From Paenibacillus sp. MAEPY2 (lineage in GTDB: Bacteria; Bacillota; Bacilli; Paenibacillales; Paenibacillaceae), in contig NZ_AWUK01000038.1 of NCBI RefSeq assembly GCF_000499205.1, positions 186,001-250,000 of the forward strand: a stretch of DNA of 64,000 bases, written 5' to 3'. The translations under genes and the position numbers were made by a program. The notes under the pieces were generated by a model that was not told the DNA's origin, made no database searches, and worked only from the letters and a program-made list of their open reading frames with translations. Shown in pieces: positions 1-7,841 of the stretch; the first letter of the stretch is position 1; each line of letters starts with the position of its first letter.

Positions 1-920
1 TATGGCCAGTGGATGAGTATACCAAAAACGATAAAGTGTTTAACCAGAAAACAACGAACCAATACATGCAGTATGAAGGTCGGGGATATGGCTTCACAGA
101 GGACCAATCTTCATTCATAAGCGGTATTTTCTATAATCGCACACTCATGCAGGAACTGGGTATGAAGCCGTTACAGGAATACGTGGACGAAGATCAATGG
201 AGCTGGGATACGTTCATTGAAGTTGCCAAAAAGGCGAACAAGGATCGCAATAACGATGGCAAGCTCGATACCTGGGGTTTGGCACAAACAGGGCTGCTTG
301 AACCTGTGCTGTACTCCAATGAGGCCTCGCTGACCAAGGGTGACAAGCAAAACCTGGATGATCCAAAAACAAAAGAAGCGCTGAAATTCGTGTCCAGAAT
401 GGCTACGGAAAAAGTGGGAAGAGCTTCGGAAGGCGGCGACTGGACGGAACCGGCTACCTTCTTTCGGCAAGGCAATACGCTGATGTATTCCGGCGCCATG
501 TACGAGATTGAAGGAATTAAGACAGATATGCAGGATTATGATATCGGCTTCCTTCCGTTCCCGAAAGGACCAAGTGCGACCACCTACCACTCCGGTGAAT
601 CGCAATATCAGGCACTTACCATTCCGAAAGCGGTTGAAAATCCGGAACAACTGATGTACATCTGGGAAAAAATCAACGAGATTGACTCCATCTACGATTA
701 CCCTAGTCAGTCTACCCTGGAGACTCACCTGACGGACGAAGCCGATATTGAAAATGCAAAAACGGTTGCCGAGGGCATGCTGGTGCTGGACCATAATACG
801 TTCCCATCTCTGCCGTTCTGGGATTTTAACGGTGAGCTGGTCGATGGTGTTTCCGTTTCCACCGTTATTGAAAAATATAAAGCACCCTTCCAGGCAGCCA
901 TCAGTGAGGTATACAAATGA
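1..920 (+). CDS. Sugar ABC transporter solute-binding protein, C-terminal part (5' end outside window)
   Basis: The reading frame is open from the window edge (codons from base 3) to the TGA at 918-920, so this is the last ~305 residues of a longer protein; the GTG at 9 is not a credible start because no ribosome binding site precedes it and the frame continues upstream. The composition and order of motifs (aromatic-rich middle with GGDWTEPATFF, then NTLMYSGAMYE, a GFLPFPKGP segment, and a C-terminal helix with PFQAAISEVYK) are those of family-1 carbohydrate SBPs that lie outside the membrane and deliver oligosaccharides to a permease pair. It is followed 59 bases downstream by a second, much larger SBP and then by permeases, so it heads or belongs to the operon ending near 12273. 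The substrate cannot be told from sequence; plant oligosaccharide is inferred from context. Confidence 0.85.
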   Translation, partial: WPVDEYTKNDKVFNQKTTNQYMQYEGRGYGFTEDQSSFISGIFYNRTLMQELGMKPLQEYVDEDQWSWDTFIEVAKKANKDRNNDGKLDTWGLAQTGLLEPVLYSNEASLTKGDKQNLDDPKTKEALKFVSRMATEKVGRASEGGDWTEPATFFRQGNTLMYSGAMYEIEGIKTDMQDYDIGFLPFPKGPSATTYHSGESQYQALTIPKAVENPEQLMYIWEKINEIDSIYDYPSQSTLETHLTDEADIENAKTVAEGMLVLDHNTFPSLPFWDFNGELVDGVSVSTVIEKYKAPFQAAISEVYK

Positions 921-979
921 GTCATTTGCTAAATCCAATTGATGCAAAATGCTGAAATAAAAGGGGGACATATGGGAAC

Positions 980-3877
980 ATGCGGTCACGAAAGAAAAAG
1001 GGACTAATTGTGCTGCTCGCCTTTGCCATGATCTTCTCCTTATTGAGTCTGTACCCTACGCGAGATCGCGGTCCGGGCATTGCACAGGCGTACGAGGACT
1101 TTGAAGCGGTGTCGGGTACAGCTGATTCCCGCAGCTATGAGCACTACATCTCCACTCTCTCAAACATAGATACACCTGATCAGATTATACGAATTGAGGG
1201 GGAAGCTTTCCTGCAGGCTGCGGACGGGGAGTTTGAGGTTATTGATGGCTACGCAGGGCTGGACGGAAAGGCTGTAGTCACACCTGAGTCTGGCACCATC
1301 AGTTGGAATGTTCCTGTGCAGTCCAGTGGTTTATACCAACTACGCATTCATTATTATCCAGTAGCAGGCAAAAGCTCCGCGATTGAACGGAAGCTGGAGC
1401 TGAATGGAGAGGTTCCTTTCAGAGGAGCGGATGTGCTGCTTTTTGACCGAGTATGGGGGAATCGCGAAGACACGATACGAAGAGACGATCGTGGCAATGA
1501 TCTCAGACCCCGGCAGGTCGAAACACCAGCTTGGCAGCTTGCCTCCTTCAAGGACAGCGCAGGTTATTTCGAAGAGCCCTATCAGTTTTATTTTGAAAAG
1601 GGCAACCAGCAGCTGTCGCTAACCTCGCTGCGCGAAAGTATGGCGATCGATTATATCGAGCTATATCAGGAAGAGAGTATCCCGGCTTACGAAGAGCTTC
1701 AGGCTGGTTATGAATCGGCGGGCTTGAAGCCGGCTGAGCCCGTCATGCTCAAGCTGCAGGGAGAACAGGCAGTGAGCAAATCCTCACCAACCCTTGCTCC
1801 CATCTCGGATCGCTCAAGCCCATCTCTTGAACCATATGACGTCTCCAAGATCCGTATCAACGCCATTGGAGGCCTCAACTGGAAGCTTCCTGGGGAATGG
1901 ATCGAATGGGATGTCGATGTACCAGCTGACGGCCTGTATCAAATTGCGCTCAAAGTGAAGCAGGATCAGCTTCGCGGCGTGTATGCCACGCGGAGTCTGA
2001 TGATCGACGGTAAAGTTCCATTCAAGGAAATGGAGCGTATTCGCTTCAACTACAGCCCTGATTGGCAGACGCGGGTGCTGGGCACGAGTGAAAGTGAACC
2101 TTATCTGTTTCATTTGAAAAAAGGAACGCACCGTTTGCGAATGACCGTTACGCTGGGGGATATTGCCCCACTACTGCGAACGGTGGAATCCAGCGTGCTG
2201 GAGCTAAATGAAATGTATCGCAAAATTTTGATGATTACATCCAACAAGCCTGATCCGCTCAGGGATTATCAGTTGGAGCAGCGCATTCCTGAGATGACGG
2301 AAGTATTCAAGCGGCAGGCCGGCATTCTCCGTTCTGTTGCGGATTATTTGGAGAAGGCAACTGGTGAACAGAGTGACAAGGTAGCCGTATTACACGCCAT
2401 GGTTGTTCAACTGGAGGATATGGCGGCAAGGCCGGAGACGGTTCCGAAACGTCTGGATACCTTCAAGATCAATGTGGGCGGGCTGGGAACATGGATTTTG
2501 TCTGTCCGTGAACAGCCTATAGCGCTGGATTATCTCCTGGTGTCCTCGCCTAATCATGAGCTGCCCAATGCTGAGGCTAACCTTTTACAGCGGATGAAGC
2601 ACGAAGTGGGTGCCTACGTCGCTTCCTATACAGAGGATTACGACAGTATTGGCAATATGAAGCAGAATACGAATTCCATTACCGTGTGGATTACTACCGG
2701 ACGCGACCAGGCACAGGTTTTGAAAAGCCTGATTGATGATTCCTTTACTCCTGAAACTGATATTTCAGTCCAGCTGCGTCTCGTTCCGCCCAATATTTTG
2801 CTGCCTGCTACGCTTGCTGGAGAAGGGCCGGATGTAGCCATGCAGATGGGCGAAGATATTCCCGTCAATTACGCCATGCGGAATGCAGCGGCTGATCTGA
2901 GCGGCTTCCCGGACTTTGTTAAGGTTGCGGAGAGGTTCCGAGAAAGCGGACTGACGCCGTACCGATTCAACAACGGGGTGTATGCCCTGCCGGAGCAGCA
3001 GCATTTTCCAATGCTGTTTTATCGGAAAGATATCTTGAATGAACTTGGCCTGGAGCCACCCCAAACATGGCAGGACGTTTATAATGCCATCTCGGTATTG
3101 CAAAAACATAATATGGAGTTTTACCTGCCTATCGAGGATGCGACGAACAATGCCAACATGATACCGAACGCAACGTTTGCCATGTTGCTTTATCAGAACA
3201 ATGGCGAATTTTATGCGGAAGATCAGAAAGCAAGTGAGTTGAATTCAGAGATTTCCATGGATGCGTTCAAGCGGTGGACCCAATTCTACACCAATTACAA
3301 ATTCCCGCTTAAAGCCGATTTCCCCAACCGCTTCCGCACCGGAGAGATGCCAATTGGAATTGCGGACTACACAACCTACAACATGCTAACCGTCATGGCG
3401 CCGGAAATTCGCAATCTGTGGGATTTCACAATCGTACCTGGCACGGAGCTGGAAGATGGGTCCGTAAGGCATGAGGTGGCAAGTGCCACAAGTGCAGTCA
3501 TGATGCTGGAAAATGCCAAAAACAAGGATGCTGCCTGGATGTTCATGAAATGGTGGACTGACAAGCAGACCCAGATTGAATACGGCAGGGAAATGGAAGG
3601 CCTGATGGGCGCTGCGGCTCGTTACCCGACCGCCAATATCGAAGCACTGGAGCAGCTGCCTTGGCCTGTTAAGGATTACCAAAACCTGGAGAAGCAATGG
3701 GAGTGGGTGCAAGGCATTCCTCAAGTTCCCGGTGGATATTTTACAGGCCGACACCTGGACAACGCGTTCCGCAAAGTGGTCAATGCGAATGAGAACCCGC
3801 GCGAGGCCTTGTCAGACTACGTTCTGTATATCAACGATGAGATCGAACTCAAGCGAAAGGAATTCAATCTGAAGTAG
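980..3877 (+). CDS. Large extracellular solute-binding protein with two N-terminal carbohydrate-binding-like domains
   Basis: A 965-residue protein. Residues ~8-30 form a hydrophobic segment after an RKKK stretch, but there is no lipobox cysteine, so it is probably anchored by an uncleaved signal helix or secreted. Residues ~70-235 and ~290-410 are beta-rich modules sharing the pattern GLYQ(L/I), (L/M).(L/I)(N/D)G(E/K)VPF and a late (Y)LFHLKKGTHRL/FYFEKGNQQLSL strand, typical of CBM6/CBM35-like sandwiches. A helical stretch (~410-560) leads to an SBP fold at ~560-965 (GPDVAMQMGED, LPEQQHFPMLFYRKDILNELGL, DAAWMFMKWWTD). The ATG at 980 follows AAGGGGG at 961-967. Ordinary SBPs are 420-560 residues, so this is about twice the usual size. 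It sits between another SBP and a permease pair, which suggests polymer or large-oligosaccharide capture next to the importer. The domain assignment is by eye. Confidence 0.8.
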   Translation: MRSRKKKGLIVLLAFAMIFSLLSLYPTRDRGPGIAQAYEDFEAVSGTADSRSYEHYISTLSNIDTPDQIIRIEGEAFLQAADGEFEVIDGYAGLDGKAVVTPESGTISWNVPVQSSGLYQLRIHYYPVAGKSSAIERKLELNGEVPFRGADVLLFDRVWGNREDTIRRDDRGNDLRPRQVETPAWQLASFKDSAGYFEEPYQFYFEKGNQQLSLTSLRESMAIDYIELYQEESIPAYEELQAGYESAGLKPAEPVMLKLQGEQAVSKSSPTLAPISDRSSPSLEPYDVSKIRINAIGGLNWKLPGEWIEWDVDVPADGLYQIALKVKQDQLRGVYATRSLMIDGKVPFKEMERIRFNYSPDWQTRVLGTSESEPYLFHLKKGTHRLRMTVTLGDIAPLLRTVESSVLELNEMYRKILMITSNKPDPLRDYQLEQRIPEMTEVFKRQAGILRSVADYLEKATGEQSDKVAVLHAMVVQLEDMAARPETVPKRLDTFKINVGGLGTWILSVREQPIALDYLLVSSPNHELPNAEANLLQRMKHEVGAYVASYTEDYDSIGNMKQNTNSITVWITTGRDQAQVLKSLIDDSFTPETDISVQLRLVPPNILLPATLAGEGPDVAMQMGEDIPVNYAMRNAAADLSGFPDFVKVAERFRESGLTPYRFNNGVYALPEQQHFPMLFYRKDILNELGLEPPQTWQDVYNAISVLQKHNMEFYLPIEDATNNANMIPNATFAMLLYQNNGEFYAEDQKASELNSEISMDAFKRWTQFYTNYKFPLKADFPNRFRTGEMPIGIADYTTYNMLTVMAPEIRNLWDFTIVPGTELEDGSVRHEVASATSAVMMLENAKNKDAAWMFMKWWTDKQTQIEYGREMEGLMGAAARYPTANIEALEQLPWPVKDYQNLEKQWEWVQGIPQVPGGYFTGRHLDNAFRKVVNANENPREALSDYVLYINDEIELKRKEFNLK

Positions 3878-3895
3878 AGGAAGGGAGGGGAACGG

Positions 3896-4852
3896 TTGCA
3901 CGCAGAAACCACCAAGGCATCGACTGCTCCTGCCATTCACGCAAGACAGGACAGTCGGTGGTCCCTTATGAAACGGGATTTGTATCGAAGCAGACACTAT
4001 TACGTTCTAATGGCACCGTTTATGCTGATCTTTTTCATGTTTACTGTCATTCCGGTAGGTATCTCGCTGGGACTCAGTTTTTTCCACTTCAACATGCTGG
4101 AGCTCCCTCGATTTATTGGCTGGCAAAATTACTCGCGCCTGTTTCTGAATGACGATGTTTTTTTGATTGCGCTTAAAAATACGCTGCTGTTTGCCGTTAT
4201 TACGGGGCCTGTCAGCTATATTGCCTGCTTTTTATTTGCATGGATTATCAATGAGCTGTCCCCGAAAATCCGTGCAGTCATGACACTCGTATTCTATGCA
4301 CCTTCCATTTCAGGAAACGTTTTTTTCATCTGGTTAATCGTGTTCTCCGGAGACAGCTATGGGTATATGAACGGCTTTCTCATGCGCCTTGGCGTTATTC
4401 TGGAACCGATCCAGTGGCTTTCGAATGAGAAGTACGTGCTGGCAATTGTCATCCTCGTACAGTTGTGGCTCAGTCTCGGCACGAGCTTCCTGGCCTTCAT
4501 TGCGGGTCTGCAAACGATTGACCGTTCTCTGGTCGAAGCGGGTACGGTGGACGGTATCAAAAACCGTTGGCAGGAGCTTTGGTATATTACACTGCCTTCG
4601 ATGAGACCACAGCTCATGTTTGGGGCGGTCATGCAGATTACAGCCTCGTTCGCTGTGGCCGAAATCTCCATCGCACTGGCCGGTTTTCCGAGCGTTAACT
4701 ATGCAGCGCATACCGTTGTAACCCACTTGATGGACTTCGGCACCATTCGGTTCGAGATGGGCTATGCGTCCGCGATCGCAACTGTTTTGTTCGCCCTGAT
4801 GCTGGGAACGAACATACTGACACAAAAAATGCTGAGAAAGATAGGTGAATGA
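3896..4852 (+). CDS. Sugar ABC transporter permease (UgpA/LplB type)
   Basis: A 318-residue membrane protein with about six hydrophobic segments and the permease signature (EAA-loop) as EAGTVDGI at roughly residues 220-227, followed by the usual LP at the end of the loop; this loop docks on the ATPase. The start is a TTG after AGGAAGGGAGGGG. The gene is 18 bases downstream of the large SBP and overlaps the next permease by four bases (ATGA), so the two are translated together as a heterodimer. There is no ATPase gene nearby, which is the rule for this importer class in Bacillota, where a shared MsmX-type ATPase energises many permeases (family knowledge). The N-terminal cytoplasmic tail of ~35 residues is longer than average. 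Confidence 0.9.
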   Translation: MHAETTKASTAPAIHARQDSRWSLMKRDLYRSRHYYVLMAPFMLIFFMFTVIPVGISLGLSFFHFNMLELPRFIGWQNYSRLFLNDDVFLIALKNTLLFAVITGPVSYIACFLFAWIINELSPKIRAVMTLVFYAPSISGNVFFIWLIVFSGDSYGYMNGFLMRLGVILEPIQWLSNEKYVLAIVILVQLWLSLGTSFLAFIAGLQTIDRSLVEAGTVDGIKNRWQELWYITLPSMRPQLMFGAVMQITASFAVAEISIALAGFPSVNYAAHTVVTHLMDFGTIRFEMGYASAIATVLFALMLGTNILTQKMLRKIGE

Positions 4853-5730
4853 CAATGACCAGCAAGGTACGTGCCGTTTTTGGCATGCCGAGAAGACTCA
4901 ACCGGTCATTTTCCGTCAGCCTGATGCTGTTTGCGCTGCTGGCGCTGTTCGGGTCATTCATGGTATTGCCGCTGATCTACACGGTTAACAATGCCTTCAA
5001 ACCGCTTGATGAGCTGTTTATATTTCCGCCACGCTTTTGGGTAAACAATCCGACGATGGAAAATTTCTCGGATCTGATCAATCTGATGGGTAACTCCTGG
5101 GTTCCTTTATCCCGGTATATTGCCAATACACTGTTGATTACGCTGCTCGGGACGGCGGGCCATATCCTGTTGGCCTCCGCGGCGGCATACCCGCTGGCTA
5201 AATATCGGTTTCCCGGCTCGAATGTGCTGTTTACCATCGTCATCCTGTCGCTGATGTTCTCGCCACACGTCACGGCGATTCCGAACTACATGGTGATGTC
5301 CTGGCTTGGATGGATCAACACACATGCATCCATCATTGTGCCTTCTCTCGCATTTTCCCTCGGGCTCTTCCTGATGAAGCAGTTTATGGAACAGATCCCC
5401 GATGCGCTGCTGGAGGCCGCCAAAATCGACGGGGCAAATGAATATCGTATATTTTGGAGCATCGTGATGCCTAACGTGAAGCCAGCCTGGCTGACGCTTA
5501 TGATTTTACAATTTCCGGCCCTATGGGGAACAGACGGCGGAAGCTTCATTTACAGCGAAAATCTGAAAACACTGCATTATGCGCTTAGTCAGATTATCCA
5601 GGGGGGGATTGCCCGAGCAGGGGTCGGTGCTGCAGTGGCACTGCTGCTTATGATCGTGCCAATCACGCTGTTTATCATCTCCCAGAGCAGTGTCATGCAG
5701 ACGATGGCAACTTCCGGTATGAAAGAGTAG
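4849..5730 (+). CDS. Carbohydrate ABC transporter permease (MalG type)
   Basis: A 293-residue membrane protein with six predicted membrane spans. Its EAA loop reads EAAKIDGA in the second half of the protein and ends in MP, as in MalG-like subunits. The ATG overlaps the stop of the preceding permease (ATGA), indicating translational coupling and a 1:1 complex. It would form half of the channel for oligosaccharides delivered by the SBPs encoded upstream. Downstream, only 16 bases separate it from the NHL-propeller protein, so the propeller protein is in the same transcript and may be an accessory of this importer. Confidence 0.9.
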   Translation: MTMTSKVRAVFGMPRRLNRSFSVSLMLFALLALFGSFMVLPLIYTVNNAFKPLDELFIFPPRFWVNNPTMENFSDLINLMGNSWVPLSRYIANTLLITLLGTAGHILLASAAAYPLAKYRFPGSNVLFTIVILSLMFSPHVTAIPNYMVMSWLGWINTHASIIVPSLAFSLGLFLMKQFMEQIPDALLEAAKIDGANEYRIFWSIVMPNVKPAWLTLMILQFPALWGTDGGSFIYSENLKTLHYALSQIIQGGIARAGVGAAVALLLMIVPITLFIISQSSVMQTMATSGMKE

Positions 5731-5746
5731 AAGGGGGGCAGCAACA

Positions 5747-7207
5747 TTGAAAAGCATGTGGAAAAGATGCGGATGGATCACCATGGCTCTTGCCTGCCTC
5801 CTTTACTTGGGGAATGCGGCGTCAATAGCTTACGCCGACGGACAGACGAATGCGTACAATTATTCGTACTGGGGAGAGGCGGTTCGTTCTCCTGCCGCAT
5901 ATGAGGCGACAACAATCATTACAGGCACGGGGCTGAAGATTGACGCATTCAAAGAACCGACTGACATGCACGTTACGGCTGATGAGCGAATTTACGTGCT
6001 GGATTCAGGCAACAGCCGAATCGTTGAGTTGGATCGGGATTTTAATCTGACACGGATTATCGATTCATTTGATCATGATGGACAGAAGGATCACTTCAAA
6101 CATCCGCAAGGATTATACGTTTCGGACGACGGCCAACTGCTCATCGCCGATTCGGATAATCAACGGATTGTTCATCTGAATGAGCAGGGGCAATTGATTA
6201 AAATGGTGGACCTGCCTCAATCCGACCTCCTGAAGGAAGATTTCCAATTCAGACCCATACGCGTTGTTATGGATAAAGGAGAGCGGATCTATGTCATGGC
6301 GGAAGGTGTCTTCGACGGTTTCATGGAGTTTAATTCCGACGGTTCATTCGCCTCGTTTATCGGCGCTAACAGAGTTTCGGTCGATCCGGTGGAATATCTA
6401 TGGAAAAGATTCGCCACTCGTCAGCAGCGCAGTCAGATGGTCATGTTCACACCAACCGAGTTTACGAATATGGACATTGACGAGGAGGGCTTCATTTATG
6501 CAACCAGCGGTGACCAGACCGGACTCCCCATCAAGAAACTGAATGCACAGGGCGCGGATATTCTAAGAAGGGAAGGATACTATCCGCCCCAGGGTGACTT
6601 GTTGTACAGCAATGAGAAAGGGCCTTCGCGGCTGATTGATGTCGATGTCGGGGACAGCGATATGTATTCCGTGCTTGATGCCAATATGGGTCGGATTTTC
6701 ACCTATAACGGGGACGGATATTTGCTTCACATGTTTGGAGGTATCGGCAATCGGCTCGGACAATTTAATACGCCTGTTTCTCTGGAGCGTGCCGGGGATC
6801 GGATGCTGGTGCTGGACAAAGCACTTGGAGAAATCACCGTTTTTCAAACTACTGAATACGGGCGTACGCTTCATGAGGCAGTACGCAGTTATTTCAATGG
6901 GGACGAGGAAGGCTCTGCGAAGCAATTTGCCAAAGCTGCAGACATGAATGCCAATCTCGAATATGCCTACGCAGGTATTGGAAAAGCGCTGTTGCGGCAG
7001 AAGGATTATGCCGAATCTACGCAATACTTTAAACGAAGCATGGAACGAGAAGGGTATTCCAAAGCGTTTCTTCTGTATCGAAAAGACCTGCTCCGCGAGC
7101 ATTTTTCATGGATAATGTCCGGGCTGATTCTGGTTGCTGCCGGGCTGGTAGCCATAACCATCGTTCGCAGACAGAGAAAGGGGACAACGAATGCAGGCAT
7201 CAAGTAG
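5747..7207 (+). CDS. NHL-repeat beta-propeller protein with TPR segment and C-terminal membrane anchor
   Basis: A 486-residue protein starting with TTG after AAGGGGGG. A signal peptide (~1-28, ending near SIAYA) is followed by NHL-type blades across ~50-365, seen as repeated (P)x(G/D)(L/M).V..(D/E)..(I/L).VLDSGNSRIV / LLIADSDNQRIV patterns. A TPR-like helical pair lies at ~380-440 (FNGDEEGSAKQFAKAADMN, LEYAYAGIGKALLRQKDYAES), and a membrane helix at ~457-475 is followed by positive RRQRKG. The topology implied is propeller and TPR outside, anchored by the C terminus. NHL propellers bind proteins or ligands; the role here is unknown. It overlaps the following YIP1 gene by 17 bases, and permeases flank both, so a scaffold or sensor for the importer is a reasonable inference. 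Confidence 0.8.
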   Translation: MKSMWKRCGWITMALACLLYLGNAASIAYADGQTNAYNYSYWGEAVRSPAAYEATTIITGTGLKIDAFKEPTDMHVTADERIYVLDSGNSRIVELDRDFNLTRIIDSFDHDGQKDHFKHPQGLYVSDDGQLLIADSDNQRIVHLNEQGQLIKMVDLPQSDLLKEDFQFRPIRVVMDKGERIYVMAEGVFDGFMEFNSDGSFASFIGANRVSVDPVEYLWKRFATRQQRSQMVMFTPTEFTNMDIDEEGFIYATSGDQTGLPIKKLNAQGADILRREGYYPPQGDLLYSNEKGPSRLIDVDVGDSDMYSVLDANMGRIFTYNGDGYLLHMFGGIGNRLGQFNTPVSLERAGDRMLVLDKALGEITVFQTTEYGRTLHEAVRSYFNGDEEGSAKQFAKAADMNANLEYAYAGIGKALLRQKDYAESTQYFKRSMEREGYSKAFLLYRKDLLREHFSWIMSGLILVAAGLVAITIVRRQRKGTTNAGIK

Positions 7208-7826
7208 ACAATGGGTCCGATATCCGCTGCATCTTATTTTTCACCCGTTTGACGGCTATTGGGAGCTGAAATACGAGCGAAATCAGAAAACAACGCTGAT
7301 GATTGCGTTGGTCATTCTGGGATTGCTGGCGATCACGACGATCCTTCAGGCACAATATAGCGGGTTCCTGGTCAATTATAACAATCCGAAACGGTTGAAC
7401 AGTCTGCTGGAAATGGTCTATGTCATTGTTCCGGTATTGTTCTGGTGTACAGCGAATTGGTCGTTAACCACACTCATGGACGGTGAAGGCAAATTCTCGG
7501 AAATCTTCATGTCCACCTGTTTCGCATTGGTTCCGCTGATTCTGATTCAGTTTCCGTGGATTTGGCTCAGCCTAATGATTTCCGGGCAGGAAACGGCCTT
7601 TTATTATTTTTTCAACCTGGCTGCAACAGCTTGGACGGTATATCTGTTATTTGTAGGCAATATGACTGTGCATCAGTATTCGCCGGGCAAAACGGTGCTT
7701 ACCATGCTTTTGACGCTGGTTGCCATGGCCTTCATGGCATTTCTCTGCCTGCTGTTCTTCAGTCTGGTGCAGCAGATTGTGTCCTTTGCAGCCACCATCT
7801 ATCAGGAACTTGTACTCCGGGGCTAA
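7191..7826 (+). CDS. YIP1-family multi-span membrane protein
   Basis: A 211-residue protein with a short N-terminal region containing HLIFHPFDGYWELKYE, the usual opening of bacterial YIP1-domain proteins, followed by about five hydrophobic helices. No enzymatic motif is visible. Its ATG lies inside the end of the propeller gene, 14 bases after AAAGGGGAC, so the two are translationally coupled. Bacterial YIP1 proteins have no settled function. In this operon it separates the propeller protein from the DUF5696 lipoprotein, which suggests a membrane partner for one or both. Confidence 0.75.
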   Translation: MQASSRQWVRYPLHLIFHPFDGYWELKYERNQKTTLMIALVILGLLAITTILQAQYSGFLVNYNNPKRLNSLLEMVYVIVPVLFWCTANWSLTTLMDGEGKFSEIFMSTCFALVPLILIQFPWIWLSLMISGQETAFYYFFNLAATAWTVYLLFVGNMTVHQYSPGKTVLTMLLTLVAMAFMAFLCLLFFSLVQQIVSFAATIYQELVLRG

Positions 7827-7841
7827 GGAAGGAGAATGGAG

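Noticed and set aside
4334-4855. 173-residue minus-strand open frame antisense to the permease
   Set aside because: Arginine/histidine/glutamine-rich composition without motifs, no binding site; shadow of the real permease gene.
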